A DNA stretch of 64,000 nucleotides from DASQZJ01 sp035638775 (GCA_035638775.1 DASQZJ010000002.1:62001-126000); one strand, 5' to 3'; positions 42,274 through 51,640 are shown, numbered from the stretch's first letter. Numbers and translations are program-made. Notes: generated by a model not told the origin, from the letters alone.

Positions 42274-44958
42274 TCACAGCTCCAGGCTCACGTGAATGAC
42301 GCCCGCGTCGCCGGGCACGAAGGAGCGGCGGAATCCGAACTCCCTGCAGATCTTGAGCATCACCGAGTTCTCCGCCAGCACCTCGCCGTAGACCTCGCGG
42401 ATGCCGCGGCGGCGCGCGTAGTCGATGATGCGACGCATCAGCAGCCGCCCCAGGCCCTGGCCGGACATGTCCCGGCGGATGATGATGGCGTACTCGGCCC
42501 GCTCGTTGTCCGGATCCGCGTTGATGCTGACGATCCCGTACAGCTCGGTGCGCCCCACCACGCCCCGGTGGGTAAGCACCAGCGCCATCTCACGGTCGTA
42601 ATCGATCTGCGTGAAGCGCGCGGCCATCACGTGCGAGAGCGCCTTGAAAGGCACGAAGAACCGCAGCCGGATCTCTTCCGGGGTGAGCTTGGCGAAGGTC
42701 GCGTGCAGGGCCGGCTCGTCCTCGGGCCGGATCGGCCGCAGGAACAGCACGCGCCCGTCGGGCAGGGGCACGTCCTCCTCCAGGTTCTTCGGATAGGGCC
42801 GGATCGCCAGCCGCCGCGTGCCCTGTTCCGTGCGCTCCACCCGCACCCGCGCATCGAGCGCGAGCACGCCGTCCGGTCCCGCGAGCAGCGGGTTGATGTC
42901 GATCTCCGTGATCTCCGGCAGGTCGCTCACCATCTGGGCGACCTTGATCAGGGCCAGCGCCACCGCGTCCAGGTCCGCCGGCCGACGCTTGCCCTGGCGC
43001 GTCCGCATCAGGTTCCAGACCCGGGTCCGGGACATCGCCTCCCGCGCCAGGTGCATGTTGAGCGGCGGAAACGCGAGCACCTTGTCGTTGATCACCTGCA
43101 CCGCGGTTCCGCCGTGCCCGAACACCACCACCGGGCCGAACACCGGGTCGAGCGTGGCGCCCAGCAGCAGCTCGTGGGAGTACGCGCGGCGCACCATCGG
43201 CTCGACGGTGAAGCCTTCCAGCCGGGCGTCCGGGCGAAACTCCGCCACCCGGCCGCCCATCGCTTCCGCCGCCTCGCGCACGGCAGCCGGGCCGGCGAGG
43301 TCCAGGGCCACGCCATCCACCTCGGACTTGTGCGCGATGTCCGGAGACAGGATCTTGAGCACCACGGGGGTTTCCATGCTCGTGGCGAGCTCGGCGGCCT
43401 CTTCCGGGGTCGCTGCGGTGCGGGTGGTCACGACCGGCAGACCGTACGCCTGCAGCAGCTGCTTGGCCTCCGCCTGGTTGAGCCACTCGCGCCCCTCCCC
43501 CAGCGCCCCGCTCAGGGTCGCCGCGGCGCACTCCAGGTCCGGTACGAACTCCTCGGGCACGGAAGCCGGGGTTTCCATCAGCATGGTCTGGTTGCGCCGG
43601 TAGCGGACCATGTACATCAGCGAGCGGGCAGCCTGCTCGGGGGTATCGAAAGTCGGAATGTGCCGCTCGCGGAACAGCGAGCGCGCCTCCTCCGCGGCAT
43701 CGTCCCCGACCCAGCTGGTCAGGACCATCGGCACGCGGCGCTTCTCGCGCAGCGTCTCCAGCACTTCCCGGGCCGCGTGCTCGCCGGAGGCCATGCCACT
43801 GGGACAGTGAATCACGAGCACGGCATCGATCCCGCGGTCCTCGCACAGCAGATCCAGGCAGGCACGGTAGCGCTCTCCGGTGGCGTCCGCGATCATGTCC
43901 ACCGGGTTGGCCCGGGACCAGCCGTCCGGCAGCAGGCGGTCCAGCGCGCTCATGGTCTCCGGCGACAGCTCCGCGAGGTGTCCCTCGTGCTGCATCAGGG
44001 TATCGCTGGCCAGCAGTCCCATGCCGCCGCTGTTGGTCAGGATCGCCATTCGGTCCCCCAGCGGCCGCCGCGGCACGTCCAGCAGCTCGACCGCCTCGAA
44101 CAGCTCGACGAAACCGTCGACGCGCAGCATGCCCGCACGCCGGAAGGCGGCATCGTAGACCGCATCGGATGCCGCAAGGGCATTCGAGTGCGTGGTCGCG
44201 GGACGCCCGGTTTCGCCGAAGCGCCCGGACTTGACCACGATCACCGGCTTGCTCCGTGCCGCGGCGCGCGCGGCCGACATGAACTTGCGGGCGTGCGTGA
44301 TGCGCTCGACGTACAGCAGGATCGCCTGGGTCCCCGGGTCGTTCGCCAGGTAGTCGAGCATGTCGCCGAAGTCCACGTCCGCCATGTCGCCCAGGGAGAC
44401 CAGGTGCGAGAACCCGATGCCGCGCGAGGTCGCCCAGTCCAGCATGGAGCTGACGATGGTGCCGGACTGGGCGACGAAGGCCAGCCGGCCCTTGAGCGCC
44501 TGGATGTGACCGAGACTCGCGTTGAGCCCGGAGCCCGGCACGAGGATCCCCTGGCAATTGGGCCCGATGATGCGCATCAGGTGCGGCCGGGCGGCGTCCA
44601 GCATCGCCTTCTGCAGCGTCTGGCCGCGCTGCCCCCCGACCTCCGCGAAGCTCGCACCCGCCACCACCGCGGCCCGCGTGCCCTCCTCCGCGAGGCTCCC
44701 GACGATGCCGGGCACGGTGGCCGCCGGAGTACAGATCACGGCCAGATCCGGTGCCTCCGGCAGCTGACTGACGTCGCCCCAGGCCCGCTGGCCCAGGATC
44801 GTGGGCCGGCGCGGGTTCACCAAGTCGAGCCGGCCCTTGAACCCGGCCTCGAGCAGGTTGCGCACCAGCAGCGTGCCGAGCGAGTCCGGCTGGTCACTGG
44901 CACCGATCACCGCCACCGATCGTGGCGCGAACATGTACTCGAGGTTGCGTGTGGTCAT
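42274..44958 (-). CDS. Second Pat-type acetyltransferase (acyl-CoA synthetase-like plus GNAT)
   Basis: An 894-residue paralogue of the protein at 27176-29878, with the same order of CoA-binding, ligase-CoA, ATP-grasp and C-terminal GNAT domains. It begins MTTRNLEYMFAPRSVAVIGASDQ, and long near-identical stretches (for example SHLVSLGDMADVDFGDMLDYL) show that the two derive from duplication. The ATP-grasp KILSPDIAHKSEVDGVAL and the GNAT loop ADPDNERAEYAIIIRRDMSGQGLG are intact. Its ATG overlaps the stop of a small membrane-protein gene. The two copies may have different protein targets or effectors. Confidence 0.85.
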   Translation of the reverse strand: MTTRNLEYMFAPRSVAVIGASDQPDSLGTLLVRNLLEAGFKGRLDLVNPRRPTILGQRAWGDVSQLPEAPDLAVICTPAATVPGIVGSLAEEGTRAAVVAGASFAEVGGQRGQTLQKAMLDAARPHLMRIIGPNCQGILVPGSGLNASLGHIQALKGRLAFVAQSGTIVSSMLDWATSRGIGFSHLVSLGDMADVDFGDMLDYLANDPGTQAILLYVERITHARKFMSAARAAARSKPVIVVKSGRFGETGRPATTHSNALAASDAVYDAAFRRAGMLRVDGFVELFEAVELLDVPRRPLGDRMAILTNSGGMGLLASDTLMQHEGHLAELSPETMSALDRLLPDGWSRANPVDMIADATGERYRACLDLLCEDRGIDAVLVIHCPSGMASGEHAAREVLETLREKRRVPMVLTSWVGDDAAEEARSLFRERHIPTFDTPEQAARSLMYMVRYRRNQTMLMETPASVPEEFVPDLECAAATLSGALGEGREWLNQAEAKQLLQAYGLPVVTTRTAATPEEAAELATSMETPVVLKILSPDIAHKSEVDGVALDLAGPAAVREAAEAMGGRVAEFRPDARLEGFTVEPMVRRAYSHELLLGATLDPVFGPVVVFGHGGTAVQVINDKVLAFPPLNMHLAREAMSRTRVWNLMRTRQGKRRPADLDAVALALIKVAQMVSDLPEITEIDINPLLAGPDGVLALDARVRVERTEQGTRRLAIRPYPKNLEEDVPLPDGRVLFLRPIRPEDEPALHATFAKLTPEEIRLRFFVPFKALSHVMAARFTQIDYDREMALVLTHRGVVGRTELYGIVSINADPDNERAEYAIIIRRDMSGQGLGRLLMRRIIDYARRRGIREVYGEVLAENSVMLKICREFGFRRSFVPGDAGVIHVSLEL

Positions 44959-45272
44959 TCGCGCTCCGCACCGGTCCGCGCATCGGAATCCGCCGGCAGG
45001 AACCAGCGGATGAACAGTCCGAACAGCGCCACCGCCACCCAGTAGCCGATCCCGAGCCAGAGCAGGTCACCGGCCGTGGGGCGGGCCAGCCGGGCCTGCC
45101 AGGCGAGCAGCAGACTCATCGCGACGAAGTTGGCCAGCCCCCACAGGAGATTCGCCCGCGGCGGCGAATGGCGGCCGAAGGGGCTGCGAAAGGTGCGACC
45201 GGCAGCGCCGAAGACAAAGTGCGGCATGCCATTGCCCAGCAGGAAACCGATCACGAAATAGGCGACCGACAT
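44955..45272 (-). CDS. Small hypothetical membrane protein upstream of pat paralogue
   Basis: A 105-residue protein with three hydrophobic segments: SVAYFVIGFLLGNGMPHFVFG, LLWGLANFVAMSLLLAW and LLWLGIGYWVAVALFGLFI. It ends with an acidic cytoplasmic tail (PADSDARTGAERE). HFVFGAAGRTFRSPFG between segments 1 and 2 is conserved-looking. The stop overlaps the start of the second acetyltransferase gene (ATGA), so the two are probably made together. No function recognised. Confidence 0.7.
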   Translation of the reverse strand: MSVAYFVIGFLLGNGMPHFVFGAAGRTFRSPFGRHSPPRANLLWGLANFVAMSLLLAWQARLARPTAGDLLWLGIGYWVAVALFGLFIRWFLPADSDARTGAERE

Positions 45273-45384
45273 CTGCGCTCCCGGTGGCGATGGGTGTGGC
45301 CCAGCGTAGCGGGAGTGCTCCGGCCGAACAAGCCGGCCCGCAGCGCCGCGGGCGATCATGCCGTGAGCCCGTGTCGGCCGCGTT

Positions 45385-46470
45385 TCAGTCCCGTGGCGGG
45401 TGCGGGTCGCCGGTTTCGGTCTCCGTGAGCAGCGGCCAAAGGGCGTCGGCGCCGCGCACGGCCAGCGCGCGCCCGATGCGCTCGCCCCACTCGCGCTCAC
45501 TGCCGAACTCCTCGCGCCACGACCAAAGGCGCCGGGTACTCAGGTGCAGGCTGTGCTCGTAGGTGAAGCCCATGGCGCCGTGAACCTGGTGGGCGACCGA
45601 GGCGGCCGGCCCCGCCGCCTCGGCGATGCGGGTGCGGGCCACGGCGGCGAAGAACCAGGCGTCGCCGCGCCCGAGACGCTCCCCTGCCGCTTCCAGCGCC
45701 GCGCCGGCCGCCGCGACGTCGCCCGTCATCACCGCCAGCTGTTGCTGGATCGCCTGGAAGCGGCCGATGGGTCGCCCGAACTGCTCCCGCTCGCCGGCGT
45801 AAGCGACGGACAGCTCGAGCGCGCGATCCATCGCCCCGGTCATCTGCGCCGCGCGCACCAGGGCGCCGTGCATGCGCAGCACGAAGCCGGCGTCCGCCTC
45901 CGCCAGCGCCTCGCCGACGCGTACCGGCGCACGCTCGAAGCGCATCTCGTCCCGTGCCTCTCCCGCCAGGTTGACGCCCTCCTCGATCACGCCGTCGGCC
46001 GGGTCGGCCAGCGCCACCCGCCAGTCATCGCCGGCGCGGGCGACCACTGCGACGCCGGCGGCGTAGCGGCCCCACGGCACGCGCCGCAGGGTACCCGAGA
46101 GCGCGGGTCCGTCGCCGTTCTCCAGCCGCGGGGCATCCCCGGCACGGGCCGGCGCCACGCTCAGCGGACCCGAAGGCGGCGCGATCCCGGCGCGTGCCAG
46201 CAGGTCCGCCGCCAGCAGCGTCTCGCCCAGGGGCACCGGCGCCGAATAGCGGCCGGCCAGGCGCAGCAGCGCCAGCGCGTCCGCCCAGTCCAGGCCGCTG
46301 CCGCCGAGGGATTCCGGCACCAGCATCAGGGGCAGCCCGGCGGATTCCAGCGCCTGCCAGAGCGCGGCCGGCCATTCCCCCTGCTCGGCCCGGATCACCT
46401 CCGCGGGCGCGCAGTGATCGGCCAGGATCCGCCGCGCGCTGTCCAGCAGCATGTCTCGCATCTCGCTCAT
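45385..46470 (-). CDS. Acyl-CoA dehydrogenase family protein (second subunit type)
   Basis: A 361-residue flavoprotein of the acyl-CoA dehydrogenase fold: N-terminal helical domain (LLDSARRILADHC...), a degenerate beta domain, and a C-terminal helical domain with YAGEREQFGRPIGRFQAIQQQLA and AHQVHGAMGFTYEHSLHLSTRRLW. The GFTYEH form is typical of the non-catalytic or partner subunit of heteromeric ACADs. The start at 46470 overlaps the stop of the upstream ACAD by 4 bp, supporting a heteromer as described for actinobacterial steroid FadE pairs. Confidence 0.87.
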   Translation of the reverse strand: MSEMRDMLLDSARRILADHCAPAEVIRAEQGEWPAALWQALESAGLPLMLVPESLGGSGLDWADALALLRLAGRYSAPVPLGETLLAADLLARAGIAPPSGPLSVAPARAGDAPRLENGDGPALSGTLRRVPWGRYAAGVAVVARAGDDWRVALADPADGVIEEGVNLAGEARDEMRFERAPVRVGEALAEADAGFVLRMHGALVRAAQMTGAMDRALELSVAYAGEREQFGRPIGRFQAIQQQLAVMTGDVAAAGAALEAAGERLGRGDAWFFAAVARTRIAEAAGPAASVAHQVHGAMGFTYEHSLHLSTRRLWSWREEFGSEREWGERIGRALAVRGADALWPLLTETETGDPHPPRD

Positions 46471-47621
46471 CTCAGGCCCAGCCCCCTCGCGATCAGGCCG
46501 CGCAGGATCTCGTTGGTCCCGCCGCGCAGCGTGAATGACGGCGCGTGCAGCAGCGCATCCGCGAGCAGCGAGGGAAACGGCGCTTCGGCCCGGCCGTCGG
46601 CGTCGAACGGCGCCAGCATCCGCGCCGCTTCCGGCACGTCCCGTTCGAAGCGCGTGCCCACGTCCTTGACCAGCGCCGCCTCCAGATCCGGCGAGAGCCC
46701 CGCCTGCAGCCGCCCGTTCACCGAAAGCGACATCTGGCGCAGCGTGAACAGGCGCGCCGCGAGCCGCCCCAGCTCCGAGGCGGTCGCCGCCTCCGGGTCC
46801 GGTCCGATCCGGCGGAGCAGCTCCACGAACAGCGGATAGATGCTCATGTAGCGCTCGGGGCCGCTGCGCTCGAAGGCCAGCTCGCTGGTGACCTGCTGCC
46901 AGCCGGCGCCGACCTCGCCGATGACCCGCTCGTCCGGGACCTCGACGTCCTCGAAGACGACCTCGTTGAAGTGGTGCTCGCCGGCGAGATTGTAGATCGG
47001 CCGGATGGTCACACCGGGTGCCGAAAGATCCACGGCCAGCTGGCTCATCCCCGCGTGGCGGTCCTCCCCCTGGGGTTCGGTCCGGCAGAGCACGATCATG
47101 TAGTGAGCCCGGTGCGCCCCGCTGCTCCAGATCTTGGTGCCGTTCAGGCGCCAGCTCCCGTCGGCGCGCACCGCACGGGTGCGCACGGACGCGAGGTCCG
47201 AGCCCGAGCCCGGCTCGCTCAGGCCGATCGCGAAAAAGCACTCCCCGCGGGTGATGCGCGGCAGGAAGAAGCGCTTCTGCTCCTCCGTGCCGAACTTCAG
47301 GAACAGCGGCCCGCTCTGGCGATCCGCGACCCAGTGGGCGCCCACGGGGGCACCGGCCGCGAGCAGCTCCTCGGTGACCACGAAGCGCTCCAGGATCGAA
47401 CGCCCGCCGCCGCCGTAGCGTTCCGGCCAGGTCAGGCCGATCCAGCCGCGCTGCGCGATCCGGCGGGTGAGCTCGACGTCGTGATGCAGCCAGCAGTCGC
47501 AGGTGGGCTCGAAGGCGCCCGCCTCGCGCTCCTGCGCCAGGAAGGCGCGCACCTCGGCGCGCAACGCCTCGGCCTCCGGCGGCAGCGGCTGCGCCGCGAA
47601 TTCCAGGTCCAGCCCGGCCAT
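46467..47621 (-). CDS. Acyl-CoA dehydrogenase family protein (first subunit)
   Basis: A 384-residue flavoprotein. FFAIGLSEPGSGSDLASVRTRAV is the FAD-binding beta-domain signature and LNGTKIWSSGAH follows. The C-terminal LRGGTNEILRGLIARGLGL replaces the usual YEGT catalytic Glu by Gly, so the base would be the Glu in LAFERSGPER, as in isovaleryl-CoA-type enzymes. The start at 47621 has GAGGAG upstream. It is the first gene of a two-gene operon with the second ACAD. The substrate may be a branched or cyclic acyl-CoA. Confidence 0.88.
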   Translation of the reverse strand: MAGLDLEFAAQPLPPEAEALRAEVRAFLAQEREAGAFEPTCDCWLHHDVELTRRIAQRGWIGLTWPERYGGGGRSILERFVVTEELLAAGAPVGAHWVADRQSGPLFLKFGTEEQKRFFLPRITRGECFFAIGLSEPGSGSDLASVRTRAVRADGSWRLNGTKIWSSGAHRAHYMIVLCRTEPQGEDRHAGMSQLAVDLSAPGVTIRPIYNLAGEHHFNEVVFEDVEVPDERVIGEVGAGWQQVTSELAFERSGPERYMSIYPLFVELLRRIGPDPEAATASELGRLAARLFTLRQMSLSVNGRLQAGLSPDLEAALVKDVGTRFERDVPEAARMLAPFDADGRAEAPFPSLLADALLHAPSFTLRGGTNEILRGLIARGLGLR

Positions 47622-47876
47622 GTGTTCTCCTCGATTGGCGTGATCGGTCAGCATGCGGCAGCGCGCGCTCGGCCGACTTGCGCTGGATCAACCGGCACGG
47701 CATGCGCCCCGCGGTGCTTCCGGCCGGGCAGCCGGCCGCGCGGCGCGGTACACTGGCACGGGGCCACCGGGAAACGGCCGCCGGCCCCCTCCTCCGCGCG
47801 CGACGACACGGCACGGCGGGGCGGCCGTCCCGCGGCCCGGCGGTGTGCTGGAAACCATGACCGGAGCGCCTTCAAC

Positions 47877-48908
47877 ATGCAACCCGAACGCCCGCTCAAG
47901 CTGGTCGGCGGCTACGGCTCGCCCTACAGCCGCAAGATGCGCGCGGTGCTGCGTTACCGCCGCCTGCCGTTCCGCTGGATCATCCGGGGATCGAGCGACG
48001 ACCGCGGGATCCCCGAGGTGTCGGTGCCGCTGATCCCGGTGCTGGTGTTCCCGGGCCGCAGCGAGACCGAGGACACCGTCATGGTGGACTCGACTCCACA
48101 GATCAGCCGCCTGGAGGATCTCACGCCGCAGCGTTCGCTGATCCCGCGCGACCCCGTGACCGGCTTCCTGGATCTGCTGATCGAGGACTTCGCCGACGAG
48201 TGGCTCACGAAGGCCATGTACGGCTACCGCTGGAGCTACCCGGACGACGTGCACAAGGCCTCCTGGGTGCTGCCGCTGCAGTCCGATACCCGGCTCCCGG
48301 CCGACGAGGCGAGGCGCCGGGCGGAGGAGTTCGGCCAGCGCCAGGTGGAGCGCCTCGGCCTGGTGGGCTGCAACGAGGTCACCCGGCCCGTGATCGAGAA
48401 CAGCTACCGGCGCACGCTGGAGATCCTCGACGACACCCTGGAACAGCAGGCATTCCTCGCCGGCGCGCGACCGGGACGCGGGGATTTCGGCGTGTTCGGT
48501 CAGCTCAGCCAGCTGGTCCTGTTCGACCCCACGCCCGCGGGCATCGCCGCCCGCGTCGCGCCGCGGGTCGTGGCCTGGGTCAATCACGTGGAGGACCTGC
48601 ACTGGCTGGAGGTCAGCGAGTCCGGGTGGCTCGACCGCGAGCAGGCGGGCGCCCGCCTGGGACCGCTGCTGGGCGAGATCGGGCGCGTCTACGCCCCGTT
48701 CCTGCTGGCCAACGCGCGCGCCCTGGAGCACGGGGCCGACCGCGTCGAGTGCGAGATCGACGGCGCGCCCTGGGAGCAGCCGCCGTTCCGCTACCAGGGC
48801 AAGTGCCTGCGGTGGCTGCGGGAGGCGCACGCAGCCCTGGAGCCGCGCGACCGGCGGGCGGTGGACGAGCTCCTGGACGGCACCGGCTGCGAGGCGCTGT
48901 TCGCCTGA
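47877..48908 (+). CDS. Glutathione S-transferase family protein, extended
   Basis: A 343-residue protein with an N-terminal thioredoxin-like GST domain (LKLVGGYGSPYSRKMRAVLRY, where SPYSRK is the active-site turn) and a longer than usual helical C-terminal domain. The N-terminal half lacks the CPYC of glutaredoxins. It resembles proteobacterial GSTs of unknown substrate (about 300-340 residues). No strong ribosome-binding site precedes the ATG. It is divergent from the ACAD operon by 255 bp and convergent with the PLP-lyase gene. Confidence 0.75.
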   Translation: MQPERPLKLVGGYGSPYSRKMRAVLRYRRLPFRWIIRGSSDDRGIPEVSVPLIPVLVFPGRSETEDTVMVDSTPQISRLEDLTPQRSLIPRDPVTGFLDLLIEDFADEWLTKAMYGYRWSYPDDVHKASWVLPLQSDTRLPADEARRRAEEFGQRQVERLGLVGCNEVTRPVIENSYRRTLEILDDTLEQQAFLAGARPGRGDFGVFGQLSQLVLFDPTPAGIAARVAPRVVAWVNHVEDLHWLEVSESGWLDREQAGARLGPLLGEIGRVYAPFLLANARALEHGADRVECEIDGAPWEQPPFRYQGKCLRWLREAHAALEPRDRRAVDELLDGTGCEALFA

Positions 48909-48914
48909 CCGGCC

Positions 48915-50384
48915 CTAGCCTCCGCCGGCGTCGTCATCCTCGCCGGGCAGGCTGTTCATGCGATCCAGCGCATCCAGCACCACGTCCCGCAGGGCCCCTC
49001 TCGCCGACAGCCGCGCCATCATGCCGTACATCACGGCGCTGCGCCTGGGCAGCGCCCGGTCACCGCTGCCGCGCGCGGCTGCGGTGCGCGTGGCGCGGCG
49101 GAGCATGTCCTCGGGCATCAGCCGCGCCAGGCGTCCGGCGGCGCGCACCCCCGCCGAGGCGGCGCTGCGGCGCACGCTGGGCCGCGAGAGTGCCTCGAGC
49201 GAGGCTTCCAGGTCCCGGGTGAACTCGTCCACCACCGCGGCATGTGCGGGGGAAACCGTCAGGTGCAGGCTGGGGGGTGCCTGCTGCCGGTCCAGGTGCC
49301 AGCCGCGCGCCTCGAGCTCGTCGCCGAGTTCGTAGGGATCCACCGCGTCGCCGCCCAGCGCGAAGATGCTCATGTCGGGCTCACCCACCACGTGGATCCC
49401 CGGCAGCTCGGCGATCACCGCCTGCAGGCGGCGCGTGGTCTCCATCACGCGGCGGGCGATCTCACGGTAGCCGTCGCGCCCGAGATGATGCAGCACCGCC
49501 CAGGCGGCGGCGATGGCACCCCCCGGTCGAGTCCCCGCCATGGTCGGCGAGGCGTAGATCCCGGCCGGCCAGTCGGTGTGGACGTAGAACTGGTGACGGC
49601 GCAGCCTCCCTTCCCGGTAGACGATGACCGACGCCCCCTTGGCGGCATAGCCGTACTTGTGCAGGTCGCAGGACATCGAGGTAACGCCCCGGACGCGGAA
49701 GTCGAACGGCGAAACCGCGTAGCCCGCCTCCTCGATGAAGGGAAGCATGAAACCGCCGATGCAGGCGTCCACGTGGCAGAGGACATCGTGTTCCTCCGCG
49801 AGCGCGGCGATTTCCTCGATCGGGTCGATCACCCCGTGGGCATACTGCGGGGCCGAGCCGACGAGCATCGCGGTGCGGGCCCCGATGGCCTCCGCCATGG
49901 CGTCCGTGTCGGCGCGATGGTCGTCACCCAGCGGGACCGTGCGCAGGGCCATGCCGAGGTAGTGCGCAGCCTTGTCGAACGCGGGATGCGCGCTGACCGG
50001 CAGGACCACCTCGGGCACCTCGATGCCGCGTTCCGCCCGTGCCCAGTCGCGCGCGGTCTTCATCGCCATCAGGATGCTCTCGGTCCCGCCGCTGGTCATG
50101 CTGCCCGCCGCCCGGGCGTCGGCACCGAGCAGGTCAGCCGTCATCGCTACGCATTCCTGCTCCATGCGTCTCAGGCTGGGAAACGCGGACGGATTCAGGC
50201 CGTTCTCCGAGAAATACAGCTGGTAGGCCTCGCGCACCACGCGCGCCACCTCCTCGCCCGGCCAGAACACCAGGCTGAAGGTGCGGCCGTGGCGCCAGTC
50301 GGCATCGCCGGCACGCATGCCCTCCATCTCCGCCTTCAGGTCGGCCCAGGATCGCCCCCTGGCGGGGAACTCGCTTGCTGCCAT
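48915..50384 (-). CDS. Sphingosine-1-phosphate lyase-like PLP-dependent decarboxylase
   Basis: A 489-residue group II PLP decarboxylase-fold enzyme. Its motifs match sphingosine-1-phosphate lyases closely: SMTSGGTESILMAMKTARD near 95-113, LCHVDACIGGFMLPF and SMSCDLHKYGYAAKGASV, with the PLP lysine K243. Glutamate decarboxylases share the fold but not these sequences. A C-terminal extension of about 80 residues (after the small domain) is Arg/Ala-rich. It starts 22 bp after a small membrane-protein gene. A role in breaking down sphingoid-base or similar phosphates is inferred. Confidence 0.83.
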   Translation of the reverse strand: MAASEFPARGRSWADLKAEMEGMRAGDADWRHGRTFSLVFWPGEEVARVVREAYQLYFSENGLNPSAFPSLRRMEQECVAMTADLLGADARAAGSMTSGGTESILMAMKTARDWARAERGIEVPEVVLPVSAHPAFDKAAHYLGMALRTVPLGDDHRADTDAMAEAIGARTAMLVGSAPQYAHGVIDPIEEIAALAEEHDVLCHVDACIGGFMLPFIEEAGYAVSPFDFRVRGVTSMSCDLHKYGYAAKGASVIVYREGRLRRHQFYVHTDWPAGIYASPTMAGTRPGGAIAAAWAVLHHLGRDGYREIARRVMETTRRLQAVIAELPGIHVVGEPDMSIFALGGDAVDPYELGDELEARGWHLDRQQAPPSLHLTVSPAHAAVVDEFTRDLEASLEALSRPSVRRSAASAGVRAAGRLARLMPEDMLRRATRTAAARGSGDRALPRRSAVMYGMMARLSARGALRDVVLDALDRMNSLPGEDDDAGGG

Positions 50385-50406
50385 CACCAGCCTCCCCCGG
50401 CCCCGT

Positions 50407-51021
50407 TCAGTCGTCCCGCGGCGGCCGGCTCGTGGATGAATTGGCGTCCGGGATCTCGACCCGGCCCGAGGTGATATCTCCGGCCGGGTCCGCAAGCAGC
50501 ACCCAGACGATGCTGATGAAGAACAGGAACAGCCCGGCGCCGTAGATGCGCGGATCCGGCACCATGACGTTGCGGCGCACGTACAGCGCCATCGACGCGA
50601 GCGCCACATCCGCAGAACCCAGCGGCACGATGTCGAGCCGGTAGTGCCCCGCGGCCGGCACCGACAGCGTGGCCAGTCGCACCTTGTCGTGGTGCGTGCC
50701 GCTCCCGCTGCCGAGATCGAAGGTGACGACGCGCTGCCAGATACGCCTGTGATGAAGCGTCATCCGCGCGGCATAGCTGACCCGGTGGTCGTCCGGCGGC
50801 GCGCCCTCGCGGGTCACCTCGACACTGATGCGCACCGGATTCATCGCGGGGCCCAGTCCCAGCATCACCGGCACCGGCGCTGCCGAAGCGCCCCGGTCGC
50901 TGTGATCGATCAGCTCCCGCGTGCTCACCGGCGAGCCGCTGAAGAAACGCGCATAGCCCACGTACAGCGGGCCCAGCACGACGCCGATCAGGATCAGCAC
51001 CACCTGCATTCTCAAGCGCAT
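50407..51021 (-). CDS. Hypothetical membrane-anchored protein upstream of lyase
   Basis: A 204-residue protein with an N-terminal transmembrane helix (about 4-24, LRMQVVLILIGVVLGPLYVG), a periplasmic beta-rich domain of about 125 residues and a second helix (about 162-182, YGAGLFLFFISIVWVLLA), then a short polar tail. HYRLDIVPLGS..VALASMALYVRRNV looks like a beta-sandwich edge. It precedes and may be co-transcribed with the S1P-lyase-like gene. I recognise no family. Confidence 0.65.
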   Translation of the reverse strand: MRLRMQVVLILIGVVLGPLYVGYARFFSGSPVSTRELIDHSDRGASAAPVPVMLGLGPAMNPVRISVEVTREGAPPDDHRVSYAARMTLHHRRIWQRVVTFDLGSGSGTHHDKVRLATLSVPAAGHYRLDIVPLGSADVALASMALYVRRNVMVPDPRIYGAGLFLFFISIVWVLLADPAGDITSGRVEIPDANSSTSRPPRDD

Positions 51022-51286
51022 CGATTCGTCCTGTCCCCAACGCTGCACGCCAGCGACCGGCGTCACGGAACTCGACCGCGGCCGGAGTGTCCACCGCAGG
51101 AGGCGCTGCCGGAGCCGCAGTCGTCCCGGCGCACCCGGTGACCATCCGTCGATGAAGATACCGCAACTGCGTGGCCGCCGGAGATGCCTCAAACGGGTGG
51201 TCCCGCAGCCGACGGGCCGCCCGGCCGCGCCCGGGCGGGATCCCCACCCGGCGCGCCATACAGCGAACCGCGGAGAGAACGCCGAC

Positions 51287-51640
51287 ATGCAAACCAGCAG
51301 AACCATCACCACGATTCTCGCGGCAGCGGCGCTGGTCGCCGCACCCGCGGCGCTCGCCATGCAGCCGGCCGGCTCCGGCCAGGGGCTGGGAGGCAACGGC
51401 ATGGCCCGGGCCCTGGCCCGGCGGCTGTCCCGCACCAACAACGACAGCGAGCAGGCGAAGAAAAAGAAGAGCAAGCAGCGCTACGGTCTCGGCAACATGG
51501 ACGGCGCACGGCGCGGCGGCTCCGGCGACCGCGTGTCCGGGTCCCGGGGCGTCGCTCGGCCCGGCAGCGGCTCCGGCCCGGGCGACAGCCCTTCGCCGGC
51601 CGGCGGCAGTGCCGGCGGGCACCGGCAGCAGCACGACTGA
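51287..51640 (+). CDS. Small secreted low-complexity protein
   Basis: A 117-residue protein with a clear signal peptide (MQTSRTITTILAAAALVAAP, cleavage near AALA). The mature chain is short, with a lysine cluster AKKKKSKQRYG and a Gly/Ser/Pro-rich disordered tail (SGSGPGDSPSPAGGSAGG). A GGAGAG ribosome-binding site is 10 bp upstream. No domain is recognisable. Composition and a signal peptide are the only support, so expression needs evidence. Confidence 0.5.
   Translation: MQTSRTITTILAAAALVAAPAALAMQPAGSGQGLGGNGMARALARRLSRTNNDSEQAKKKKSKQRYGLGNMDGARRGGSGDRVSGSRGVARPGSGSGPGDSPSPAGGSAGGHRQQHD

Noticed and set aside
42292..45045. Long plus-strand frame opposite the second pat gene
   Set aside because: Same reason: composition of a shadow frame, while the opposite strand encodes a recognisable protein.
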